A stretch of 64,000 nucleotides of DNA, taken from contig OY855906.1 in the NCBI GenBank assembly GCA_963693305.1, forward strand, positions 5,638,501 through 5,702,500, read 5' to 3'. How positions within the stretch are numbered: the first letter of the stretch is position 1; every line of letters begins with the position of its first letter. The notes under the pieces are model-generated. The model was given only the letters and a program-made list of their open reading frames with translations. It did not search any database and had not been told where the DNA came from. A program made the position numbers and the translations under genes. The DNA is from Meandrina meandrites (lineage: Eukaryota > Cnidaria > Anthozoa > Scleractinia > Meandrinidae). This document shows, piece by piece, positions 1-10,260 of this stretch.

Positions 1-49
1 ATTCAACCCTGCCCCCTCTTACCAGTGTTAAACCAACAACTATCTTTAC

Positions 50-1852
50 CTGATGCTGCAACTCCACTAATTATGTTAGGAGTTTCCAAAAACGAGCATT
101 CTTTGTGTGAAATCTTTTCTTGCCATGAATCTGTCTTTAACACTTTTACAAAATCAGAGTTGAGATTATCAGGAGCATTGGTATGATATTGGCAGGCGGG
201 TGATGATGTGAGAATCACAACTTTAGAAGGCTTCAAGTTTTCAAACAACTATAACATGATATTCAGAAAAAAGAAGTCATTGTCTAATTATAATTCACTA
301 AAATAAATGATTTACAGCTTGATGAACGAGACAACAACAAAACAAGAAATAATAATAATAATAATAATAATAATAATTATAAAACCCAGAGAAATCATTA
401 TATATAAGTTATCTCTTAATTTTATATTTTGTATTAGCCCTTTCTTACTAACCAGATGTCTTTTGTTTTGTGATCTACATGCCAATTTTGAATTGACTTG
501 ATTTCTACCAACATATTGCACGGCATGAAAATTCCCAACTTTCCAACTTGTTGCCTTCCAACCAAGCCCTCCACCCTGCCACTATCCAAGCCTCTTGCAC
601 CCCTCAGGGCCCCTCTTTCATTTTTTGCCTTTCATACTACCATCCACCTCTGCATGAAGTACTCCACACTCTCCCCTCTAAGCAATTACTTGAGGTAAAT
701 CACTCACAAAAAAATGGAACAAAAAATGAACTTTTTCAGAAATAGGCTCACCCTAAGCCACCAGGTTAGTGCCTGAACATGTTATTCATCATCCCCCCTC
801 CCTGCCCTCCCATCCCAAATCAGCTGGAACCCCCTCCCATTCTTGGGAGGGGAAAGGTGTTGTGTGTTAGTATATACCACACAACTCGGAGGTGATTAGC
901 AAAGTACTATTCACCTCCGAGCACCCAAAGAGAAATAAAATGGCCTCGCGCGTCGCTTTGGGTACCGAAAGTAATGTTTTGGTCCGCTAGTTATTCAACT
1001 TGTGTGGTATATACTAAAACAATTATTCACCGAAGTGGAGGTGAAAGTGGTGGATATTTACCTCCACTTCGGTGAATAATTGTTAATTATTATTCTTTTT
1101 TTTTTTTTTTGGGGGGGGGGGGGGGGTTGGGGGCAGGGTACTTATGTGGCCCACTGCTGATGTTCGGTTCTGCAAATGGAATATGTAGCTATCTAGCACT
1201 TAAAACGATTTATGGCATGTTGATTCTTCGGATTCGCACATTTTCGCCACCTGAATTATAAGGTTTGTATGCTATTTACTTAAAAAATTATCTCACAAGG
1301 GGGGGGAGGGTCATGGGGACTGCAGACTCCCCCAAGCTGTGCCTCTGGAGGGAAGGAAAATTAAATTGAATGTGCATAAAAACGCCGTTAAGCGCAGTCA
1401 ACTCTTTGCTTTATACGCACCTTTTCTGTCCAATGGAATGCTTTCTCCTGATTTACGGGCGTTCGACATTGACAAAACACTGAGTCATCGTGACTCGTTG
1501 TTAATCGATGCAGGCAGCATGTGTCGCCTGATTTAGACAACGAACACAGCTTTTCGAAATGAACCTCATTCTCCTTTTTTGACGTGAGACAAGCAACAAT
1601 CTCACTCCCTGCTGATAAAAAATGAGCTTCTACAAATGTGGTAGCAACTTCTCCAATCGCGAGAACCAGTAGGGGACATTCTGTTGGCGGTAGTTTCTGA
1701 TCTCCTTTTACGAGATGAGGCGTCCAGTGGAATTGTAAATTCCTCGAATGATCCTCTAAAGTAGAAGACTCTTCGTCGTCTTCATCTTCGTCGTCGTAAA
1801 CTGCACGAGAAGAAGGAAATCTTACTTCCCAAACACCAAAGGCTGCCGCCAT
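50..1852 (-). CDS. PSMG1: Proteasome assembly chaperone 1 (PSMG1/PAC1), 5' two exons, gene continues off left edge
   Basis: Coding exon 1 is 1421-1852 (144 codons, ends at donor GTGCGT) and exon 2 is 50-248 (acceptor TTATAG, donor GTAAAG); both join in phase 0 and the next exon lies outside the window. The product begins MAAAFGVWEVRFPSS, has an acidic stretch near residues 20-30 as in the animal family, then LLVLAIGEVATTF and SVFCQCRTPVNQEKAFHWTEK, which match the PAC1 core; exon 2 ends with ETPNIISGVAAS, the counterpart of the vertebrate EQPNIVHDLPAA region. In known animals PSMG1 pairs with PSMG2 and promotes assembly of the 20S proteasome alpha ring. The start is the first ATG in the frame and sits in AAAATGGCGG, a strong context. 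The 1.17-kb intron holds a microsatellite and a MITE. Identification is by remembered family resemblance, not a search. Confidence 0.85.
348..376. repeat. (AAT)n microsatellite in PSMG1 intron 1
   Basis: About nine AAT units. The isoleucine runs it produces in translation are not protein. Confidence 0.9.
866..1090. mobile_element. MITE family 1, copy 1
   Basis: The element has the motif TAGTATATACCACACAA near one edge, CGGAGGTGA blocks, and a perfect 25-bp inverted repeat (1018-1042 against 1060-1084) around GTGGTGGATAT. The same modules recur at about 7577-7962, 39424-39712 and 43311-43577. A short ORF, 940-990, starts MASRVALGTESNVLVR and recurs in other copies. It lies in PSMG1 intron 1. 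The superfamily is not recognised and the edges are approximate. Confidence 0.75.
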
Positions 1853-3879
1853 TTTGATTATAGTAGTGCCCAGACCTCCAGCGTAAATCGCCTGTGTTTG
1901 CCTTCATGGATAGGTCCGCGTCGCATACGTACACATTAAAACAAAATTAGGATTCATGGCAAGACAGTTTGTACATTGGGCACATTTGATTTGTTGATAG
2001 CCGGCTGCCTTCCACAATGAGCAGTTCAATGTTTCTCATGTGTTTATATAAATCTTGATAAATTTTTGTAGTCATAATAATTTTGCAAAACAACATGAAA
2101 TGATCAAATTCTTCATATATTATTTTTTAAACTAGGGTAAATATTTCATGGTGTTTTTTTAGGAATTGAGCGCATCTAACACTAAGATACACAATTGCAA
2201 ATGTTAAATAATTATTTTTTAGTCAACGTTGTTGTCAACACTGCTGTTGTAGTTACTGATTAAAGCTCCCCATTTTGAAAATGCTGTCAGACTTTTTACA
2301 CAACTTATCTGCCTAGATCAAGGCTTGTTGGTTACTGGTTCACAACACACCAGCTTTACTGTTCAGTGATTTTCACCTGTGAACAGGCTTCCTAGCAGAA
2401 CCTTACCTAGCAAGAGGCAAGACAAAGCAAGTGCCTTGTGTAGATTTTGGTCATTCTCGTTCCCAGAGGCCGCGATCCTTCTGGTCTGCGCAAGGGATCG
2501 AGACTGGCTCTGGCTGCCTTCAAAACCGGAAGTCGACGATTCACGGACTCAATGTCAAACATGACAAATCTGATTGGCTAAAAAACACAGAACAAGTACT
2601 CTGCGCATGCTCAGAAACTGAGAGCAGCCAAAGGTTTTGATTACTGGCACACACTATAAGGATTGCAGCCTCTGGGGACAAGAATGGATTTTGGTGTATG
2701 ACATTTGCAGACTGCAATTGTGACACACTGTCTAGATGTTAACCCAAAATTACATTCAGGTGGGAAAATTATTCCCAGCTGAACGAGATTGCTTTTTTTG
2801 AAGAAATACCTCATGAAAAATGCTGAAAAATTGTTTCAAAGCTTCTTTCTGTGGAGCATGCCCCCCAGACTCCCCCCCCCCCCCCCCCCCACCCCCTCTT
2901 CAATTTTGCCTAATCTATGTCAAAAGACTGGTTACAGCCCTGCCTAGTTGGGTATGGAGTGAAAAAAAACAATCTGCAAACGAAGTGAGCAGAAAGTGAT
3001 ATATTTGAGGGAGGTATCTGGGTTGTATCTTGGGGGTTGTATGACCTTTACAATTATTTATTAATCAGGTGTGGTCAACAAAAGTCATTTGGATGTAACA
3101 CGTGCCAGGGCTTTTTGTGTTAAAAAACAGTAATGCACCAAAGAAGAAATGAGCCAGAAGTGTCAGATGTCACTCGTAAAAAAGTTCAACAAAGTAGTAT
3201 AGCTGGTCTATAAAGTTTATTTGTTATATCCTAATTTTTATTAATCAATATTACTTTTTCAAGTACAAAAGTTTCCTAAACCTCAAGCTACATTAATCTA
3301 CATTTCTATATTATCGCAATAAAATAAGAACTAATTTGACTTGTTCAAGTTTTGTGAGACGTATGCTTTCTTTTTGTCAGCAGGTTTCAGTGCAGACTGA
3401 CCCTACAAAGCAGACCACCTAAGTGGTTGTATAAAAGGGGTCTTGTCTGATCATTCTCACTAGCCTGGTCCCAAGTTGTTAATCACCCACCAAAGCAAAA
3501 ACAGGTTTATAGACAAACAAACAAACTGAAACAACCTGACAACCTGCACCCTTTTTGACAACCATAAAAAAAACTTGTTTACCTTTCTAAGAAAGTTGTG
3601 TAAAAATAAAATAATATAAGTGACTCTCTAAGTGTTTTTTTTTTCTTACAGGACAATACCATGTTTTGGTTTCATATTACAGGGCTCCTGAGTTTATGAT
3701 GTGCCTTGACTGAAAGACTTTAAACTTGAATATTTCCATGCCCAAAATGGTGTGATCCACCCTGGGAGGTGTCATCAGTATGGAATAGGATACCGTGATT
3801 TTGAAAACTACTTCTTGCCTTGCTCATATTTTGTAACAGAAGCTAATATATTAGAAAACTCTTAGATGTATGGCTTTGT
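1853..3879. other. Intergenic region between PSMG1 5' end and SORD copy A 3' end
   Basis: No coding exon was found. The region holds the probable PSMG1 promoter next to 1852, a MITE at 2452-2686, a 19-C tract at 2872-2890, and from about 3170 the left edge of the block duplicated at about 13263. The SORD copy A 3' UTR probably occupies the right side. The stop codon of copy A overlaps an AATAAA on the minus strand (CAATAAAC), but a stop-overlapping signal is unlikely to be the one used. Confidence 0.6.
2452..2686. mobile_element. MITE with 5'-CATTCTCGTTCCCAGAGGC termini
   Basis: The left end CATTCTCGTTCCCAGAGGC and the right end, read on the other strand as CATTCTTGTCCCCAGAGGC, form terminal inverted repeats of about 40 bp with a few mismatches, around a core without coding potential. 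A target-site duplication was not resolved. Confidence 0.75.
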
Positions 3880-4846
3880 TTATTGCGTCTGGTATCCCTC
3901 ATTGCAGTGGATGACAACTTTAATTGCTCCTCCAGCACCGGTTCTTGAAGTCTCAAAGGCGTCAACAGACTGTTCCAGTTTGAAGTGATGAGTTATCAGT
4001 GGCTTGACATTCACTGCTCCAGATGCAACCAGTGCCAGGGCTGTAGGATAGCTATGAGACAAAATTAAAAAAAAGTTAAATTAACAAAGTGCTGATGTGA
4101 GGCTTGGCACAGCACAGTGTGGGATGGTACAGATGGGGGAAGTGATGCAAAGCCCAGGTGGTGGTTGGTGAAGGTGGGGAGGGGCGGGGTAGCATACTTT
4201 CTTTTAAACTCTGATGACGATGCTCTTCATATCTTTTAGGACCTCTTAGGTAAAGTCTGCATACAAGCCTAGTGGCCTGGCATCAGGCCAGAGCTTATCC
4301 CCGTTTCCGTAGCATGAAGCAACTAGGAGTATTTCTACTCCCCCCTGAACGGGATGCTAGTCCATGCAAGGGTTACCCCAACAGTAAATTTGCCTACCCT
4401 GTACACCTTGGGTGTTGGATGGAGAGAGGCACTATGAGTGTCTTGCCCAAGAACACAATGAATTGCCCCAGCCAGTGCTCGAACCCAGACTGCCCAATGC
4501 AGAGTCCAGCACACTAACCATTAGGCCACCACGCCTCCCACAGGACCTCTTAGGGGTAACGATAAACTTGAGTTGAGCCCACCCCAGAAATAGATTCTGG
4601 TACCTTTGATGTTTTTATATATATACATATTGTGGTGTCCATCAGGAGAAGTGTGACTGTATTACCCTTTTAACAACTTACCAATTAACATATCGAAATA
4701 TTCCTCTGATGTCCACTTCTCTAACCAAAGCATCCACAATGGGAAATTGCACTTCGGGTTTTCCCAACCCCACTATCACAAGTGTGCCTCCTGGCTTAGT
4801 TGCCTAAAATAAAGATGCATGAGACTGAGTAGCAGATAGAGTGGAA

Positions 4847-4897
<51 letters not shown>

Positions 4898-7800
4898 GTC
4901 ATTTGACTGGTAAAGGGTTTAGATTGAACTAATGCAAATTAAATTTTCACAGTTGCAGAGTGTGCAGAAGAATCTCTTCAAGAAACCTGGAGATGGGACC
5001 AAATAATCCCTCTTGAGAATTCAAGGGTCATTACTAACATAAATTCCTGTACGGAAGCTAGACTCGGCTCCACTGCATTCAATGGTTTGATCAGCCATTC
5101 CCAAACAATCTACAATTTTCTTGGCCAAGTCACAGCTATCTTTGGTGGTGTCCACTTTGATGATATAATCAGCACCAAGTTCCTTGGCTTTGTTTAGCCG
5201 GCCTTCATCAATATCTGAAAGACAAAATGACAGCCAATCAATCACTTTACATTCTTGATTAGTAATAGTAATTGGACTGAGTGGGGACGAGTACAATTCA
5301 GGGAGAAATCAGGTGAGTAATTTCAAATCAGCCGAGCGTGCAAATTACGAGCACGATTGCTCTGTGAATTGTAAAAAACACAAGGTCCAATTACTAATTA
5401 ATCGTATCAATAACAAAAGTGAGGTTTGGAATCGAAGTCCTTGAGAACCTATTTTATGTGAAAAAAGTCAAAAATATGTTCAATCGGTTTTATAAACAGT
5501 TGGAAAACAGCAAGAAAGAACCCAGTTAAGTGCATCGGATTGATGTGCGAATGACGTAGGTGTCCAGAATTACAGGTATCCAATTACAAAAAGTTGTAAT
5601 TGGACAGCTGTAATTGGACACCCATGTGCTTACGTGCTCACGCACTTATTATGGGACAAATAGGCGCAGAACCAATCAAAATTGAGAATTTTGTTATGGA
5701 TAGGATTATCTTTAATAATTACTGATTAAAATCATTAAATGGATATCAATAACCTGTTGGAGGCAGTTGACGGAGGAATAACAAAAATATAGTTTATGTT
5801 TGGAGCAATGGAAACCTAAGTTCAATAAGCTAAGCTAAGCCAAGCTTAGCCTCACATACAGTTTCAGAAACATTACCAGGTAAGTAATTATATAAGTAGC
5901 AACTGCAGTGTTCACCTGTGATGGCCACTTTGCTTGCACCACAAGCTTTGGCAGTCATAAGGTTAACTAAACCAATTGGACCTGTAATAACACAATCAAA
6001 TATATTTAACAGCTTGCTTGATATTTTTCAAGTCAAAAGTTTTATGACAAATTTCATTTACCAATTAAGCCAGCTAAATTAAAGAACAACTTCTCACCAG
6101 CTCCACAGACCAGCACATTGCTTCCAATGGAGATTCCCGCCCTATGACAAGCATGTATAGCAACAGACAGTGGTTCTAGGAGAGCTCCTTCCTCAAACGA
6201 GACATGATCAGGAAGCCTGAAGCAATGGATCAGTTGTTATCCTAATTTAAGATATATATTAATAGTACACTCAACACAATTACTGGAAATAACTGATTGG
6301 ATGATAGCAGTAATTAATCCCAAATGGTACTCCCTAGGGCCTGGGTACCTTTTACTCTTCTATGTGAAGTTGACACAAAGTTTTTCAACCTTAAAACTGT
6401 CTTGAACCCAAGGCTATGATCCGGATATTTCTGAAGTTGACCTGAAGTGTTTCAGCACATTAAGAACAATGACTGACTTACTTGAAACAAAAGTCAGCAG
6501 CATGAACAAAGTATCTGCACAGTGAGCCATCACACCGAGGGGTGGCAGCAAACTTCATGTCTGGACACAAATTGTAACGGCCTTCCTTGCAAAAGGAACA
6601 AAACTGACAGCCCACTCCTGGTTCAATGGCCACTCTGTCCCCTAAATAACAGCACAACAAAACACAGGAACAACTGAGATATTTTTCCCTACACATGAGA
6701 AAATTTATTTATTAGACTAGCTTTCTATCCAGGTAGGAGCCATATACTTACCATGGCATAACGCTAAAAAAGTGGAGCAAATTAAAGCACAGAACATGAA
6801 TAACTGCCTCCTCAACCTTAGCTCTAATTAAGCAAAACTGTGTGCACTTACTCATGCACAACATCTGCACAATAGTGACGCGCAATTTGTAAGAACACTG
6901 TGGGAGGCATGGTGGCCTAGTGTTTAGTGCACTGGACTCCAAATCAAGCAGTCAGGGTTTGAGCCCTGGGCGGGGTCATTGTGTTGTGTTCTTAGCCAAG
7001 TTTTTTTTTTACTCTAAGGGTGCCTCTCTTCATCCAGCAAATTGATACTGAGGGTAACCCTGCAGTGGACTAGCATGCTATCTTGTGGGAGTCGAAATAC
7101 TCAATCCAGTCATGATCACTTCAAACTACAGAAACTGCAGAGTTAAGTGCCAGCCTTTAAATTATGGGCCACTAATGGCTCAAGTGCCGACTTTAGAAAC
7201 CTTAGTCACTAATTGGGAACATTTATAAACTTACCAACTTTAAGGTCTGTAACCCCTTCACCTACAGCAGACACCACTCCACTTGACTCATGTCCAAGCA
7301 CCATGGGTGCTGTGATGATGGAATTTCCAATTCTTCCCTCCTTCCAGAAATGCACATCTGAGCCACATATTCCAACAGCATGCATTGCAATTTGCACTTC
7401 TTTAATTTGGTAAGAAGTAGATTCAAGTTAATTTGAAATTAAAAAAAATAACTAAAAGGAAATTGTATCAATTACCAGTACTATAAATGCTGACTACTGC
7501 ATAATCTAGGACAAAACTTATTTTATTAGTGAAATCAGGATTAGTAACTTTGGCCAGGCTGAAGATTATTCAATTATTTACCAAAGTGGAGATATAAAAC
7601 ATCTGTTGTGGTTCAATTTTATCCTTGGTTCAAATTTTATTTTCCTTTGTTTTTGGGTATGGTAATGTATGATAATGAGCTAAAAACAAAGGAAAGTAAA
7701 ATTTGAACCAAGGATAAAATTGAACCACAACATATCCACCATTTTCACTGACACTGGGGTGAATAATTGTTTTAGTGTATTATACCACACAAGCTGAATA

Positions 7801-8766
7801 ACTAGCAGACCAAAACATTACTTTCAGTATCCTAAGCAAAACAGGAAGCCATTTTTTTCTCTTTGTCTGCTGGGAGCCGGAGGTGAATAGTACTATGCTA
7901 ATCATGTCCGAGTTAACCAATCGGTGCTTGCAGGGAGCACTATTCACTTGTGTGGTATAGGGGACTTTATCTAAAGAATTTTATTATTTGGGGTTGTAAT
8001 ACTGTGAATGATTTAAATGTACAGAATTTTGATTTAAATGTACATTTCGCGTGCGCTTAAGTTGAAGGTATTCGTTAGCGTCTACTAAACGAACTAAGCA
8101 GAGCATGTGGTTTACTTAGGTTGTGCTGCAAAAAAACTATGCAACATCTGCTCCAGATAGCTTTCCTAGATCACCTTGCACCTGTTTATTACTTCTATGT
8201 GTATTTCGTTGCTACACTGTTGAAGGTTGATATTTTGACCCTCCCTCCATGCCTCTAGTCTAATATGCCAACTAAATCCCAATTAATGCAGTACAGTGAC
8301 CGTACAATACAATAATGCACAAAGTTCAATCAACCAGCAATAGACACATGTACGCCTTGCGGACCTATTTTTTTTTTTTTGCATTTGCTTTCGCGTGACT
8401 TCAGTTTATCGTTTTATTTTTTGCTGGCTCACACCTTTTCAATCACAGACGCAAAAGTAGCTGTAGACTAAAATAAATTCAATAAATTTAATATTTATCC
8501 AAGGGAAAAATTAACAACGTGCTACAAGAACTAATTAAAGCCATTCAAAGTAGGGAAATTTAAACTGAGCTGAACTGACATCACTGAACCACCTACCGCC
8601 CTTGCCAGGTTGCGGGATGGGGCGTTCTTCCTGCGAACAAAAAACACATTGCTACACAAAACACCCAAACATCTGAATTCAGAATGCAGCAGAAAATAAA
8701 ATATATTCCTACCAAGCAAAGATCGTCCACTTTACGAAGCACAGCAGAGAGATTCTTCGTCGCCAT
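3880..8766 (-). CDS. SORD: Sorbitol dehydrogenase (zinc-dependent polyol dehydrogenase), tandem copy A, 9 exons, 355 aa
   Basis: Coding exons in order: 8713-8766, 8597-8630 (34-nt microexon), 7235-7399, 6482-6641, 6098-6216, 5916-5981, 5039-5214, 4682-4803, 3880-4051; they total 1068 nt. Visible landmarks are catalytic zinc ligands Cys41 ([10 protein letters not shown]), His66-Glu67 (LGHESSG) and Glu152 (GALLEPLS); four structural-zinc cysteines 96, 99, 102 and 110; the nucleotide motif VCGAGPIG; and an acidic residue after beta-2 (ITDID) that predicts NAD rather than NADP. The family oxidises sorbitol to fructose with NAD+ in the cytosol (polyol pathway). Length matches the animal family (about 357). 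Compared with copy B it differs at about 18 residues, including Phe47 for Tyr and Ser56 for Phe beside the active site. The gene is intact. Start: first ATG of exon 1, [10 protein letters not shown]. Confidence 0.93.
4251..4541 (-). mobile_element. tRNA-derived SINE in SORD copy A intron 8
   Basis: On the minus strand the 5' head resembles a tRNA: A-box-like TGGCCTAATGGTTAG and B-box-like GGTTCGAGC about 40 nt later, followed by an unrelated body. It is flanked by a perfect 13-bp target duplication, AGGACCTCTTAGG, at 4238-4250 and 4542-4554. The same insertion is present in copy B, so it predates the gene duplication. Confidence 0.88.
4847..4896. repeat. (AATC)n microsatellite, SORD copy A intron 7
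   Basis: About 12.5 uninterrupted AATC units. It is orthologous in position to the longer array in copy B at 15047-15174. Confidence 0.95.
6902..7202 (+). mobile_element. tRNA-derived SINE in SORD copy A intron 3
   Basis: The head GGGAGGCATGGTGGCCTAG with B-box-like GGTTTGAGCCC and the body ending ATGGGCCACTAATGGCTCAA belong to the same family as the minus-strand SINE at 4251, in the opposite orientation. It is shared with copy B (17313-17697). The 3' edge is approximate. Confidence 0.8.
7577..7962. mobile_element. MITE family 1 copy 2 with a second palindromic MITE (family 2) inserted in it
   Basis: The outer element shows the family 1 modules (GGTGAATAATTGTTTTAGT, ACCACACAAG.TGAATAACTAGC, GGAGGTGAATAGTACT). 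Inside lies 7614-7732, a palindrome with ends TTGTGGTTCAATTTTATCC and its reverse complement. Related family 2 sequences are at 12181-12281 and, in part, 43803-43866. The nest lies in SORD copy A intron 2 (7400-8596); the copy B counterpart lacks it. Confidence 0.75.
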
Positions 8767-8820
8767 TTGTCGGATTCGACAAGTTGTACCTGCCTCTGAA
8801 TGGAAGTCTGGATACTAATA

Positions 8821-8826
<6 letters not shown>

Positions 8827-8859
<33 letters not shown>

Positions 8860-9091
8860 GGGGAAAGCGGGCTACCCACGGGAATTTGACATCATGAAGC
8901 TCTCCCAGGGTAGGGATTTTGACATCTAAAATGGTCTGCTGGGTTAGAAATTTAAGTAGATATATGGCAAATTTGACATTCACTAGGTGCCCAGGGGTGG
9001 GGAATTTGACTTTGGCTTCCAGAAAAAATCAAAATCCCCTGGGTCTGCCCGCCCCCCCCCCCCCCACCCTCACGCTGGGGCGTAACATTGA
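8827..9091. mobile_element. MITE with TCAATGTTA.GCCCCAG termini and internal homopolymer tracts
   Basis: The left end TCAATGTTAAGCCCCAG followed by 17 G (8847-8863) mirrors the right end, which reads TCAATGTTACGCCCCAG on the minus strand, with 14 C at 9052-9065 just inside it. The core has several imperfect GGGAATTTGACAT repeats and no protein. Confidence 0.75.
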
Positions 9092-9162
9092 CATGTGCAT
9101 AATATGACCAATATACTTATGTCGCTCAATAGATACCAATTAGGTAGCTATTTTTAGGCGAA

Positions 9163-9356
9163 ATACTTACAGAGTATCATCTTGATTTGGAAAAACCTAA
9201 TTTGCATTTACTTTCTACACACTAATTTACATAAATCGCATATGTAAATTAGTGTGTAGAAAGTAAATGCAAATTAGGTTTTTCCAAATCAAGATGATGT
9301 TTAGTAATGCTTTCTTTGCTTCGACGATCAAAATCTCTCAGACATACTTACAGAGT
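9163..9356. repeat. Perfect 58-bp fold-back palindrome flanked by 13-bp direct repeats
   Basis: Arms 9176-9233 and 9241-9298 are exact reverse complements around a 7-nt loop (AATCGCA). The direct repeat ATACTTACAGAGT abuts the left arm (9163-9175) and recurs at 9344-9356. No coding content. Confidence 0.92.
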
Positions 9357-9534
9357 GGAAGAACCAAAACTGGCACAAAGGTTCTTCTTGGTGTAAGAAA
9401 CAAATTTAGAAGGAAATTTAGAGGGGGTGCCACGTGATTTGATCATCCGGGTGACGGGGGTGGGGGGAGAATGCCACACAATTCAAATTCTGGGTCTCTA
9501 TCAGCATGAAAACGAGGCTGGGAAGTTATCCGTG

Positions 9535-10260
9535 TTAGGCTTAGCCACAAGTTGCTCGACAACTTTTCGGCAACTTTTGATTTTTTTTTTTTGTACCTGA
9601 AGAAGGCTGGTTTGGCCAGCCGAAATATAGTACACAAATTTATAACCTTTCTACGTTGTATCGGTTTCTGCTTTTTTATAGTCTTCATTTTTCTATTTTA
9701 AACCGATCAGATCATTATTGATCCAACGTATATCAGTAGGATCATCGTCCACGGTTGCTTGCTTGTTTAAACATTTTTTTTTTAGCATTTTTTAAATTAT
9801 CTTTTACTTTTTTCGCGACATATTTTAGCTTTCGAAAGAAAAGTGAGCTAAATTCAGCTAGTTTATACTACTGTGTGAGTGTGTGGACTCCAGGACTGGC
9901 CAATAGCAATTACCAATGCCAGCTTGGTGTTGCACGCCTGTCCATGAGGTCAGCAGTATCACATGAAACGTCTTTCAAGATGGCGGAGAACACTGTGATT
10001 CAGATTCCATCTCAGAATGAAGTTTTCAAGAGTTTTGTCAAATGCGAATAAAATCCACTTATACTGTGCACAATCTAAACCGCAATAAAACCAACTTAAA
10101 GTGCAAACAAGTAAAAAAAAATTGCACCTTTTCGGCAGCTTTTTCGAAATTCAGCAACTTTTCGGCAACTTTCAAAATAAAATAGGAACTTTTTAGCAAC
10201 TTTTAGACACTTTTATCGGCAACTTTTTTGGAATTATCGGCAACTTGTGGCTAAACCTAC
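9535..10260. mobile_element. Inverted-repeat element with iterated GGCAACTTTT motifs
   Basis: The ends TTAGGCTTAGCCACAAGTTG and, on the other strand, GTAGGTTTAGCCACAAGTTG are inverted repeats. Subterminal CGGCAACTTTT motifs recur at 9559-9575 and through 10130-10245. A 23-codon ORF starting MAENTVIQIPSQNEVF lies at 9980-10051. No transposase is visible, so it would be non-autonomous. Confidence 0.6.

Larger units (their letters stand above)
3170..8822. repeat. Tandem segmental duplication, unit A (SORD copy A plus flanks)
   Basis: Colinear similarity with about 13263-19080 starts near the sequence GTTCAACAAAGT.GTATAGCTGGTC and ends just upstream of SORD exon 1 near GAATGGAAG.CTGGATACTAAT. 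The offset grows from about 10.09 kb at the left to about 10.24 kb at exon 1, because each copy has gained different insertions: copy A has about 350 extra bp in intron 6, copy B has extra sequence in intron 7 and a hairpin at 17527. The two units are separated by about 4.4 kb of repeat-rich DNA. Confidence 0.85.

Noticed and set aside
4459..4541. tRNA-like sequence (A and B box) that could be called a tRNA gene
   Set aside because: The cloverleaf is not maintained, the sequence continues into a shared non-tRNA body, and 13-bp target duplications flank it: a SINE head.
8531..8719. Conserved-looking ORF with [13 protein letters not shown] near both SORD first exons
   Set aside because: Shadow frame across the 34-nt SORD microexon; conservation comes from the overlapping real exon.
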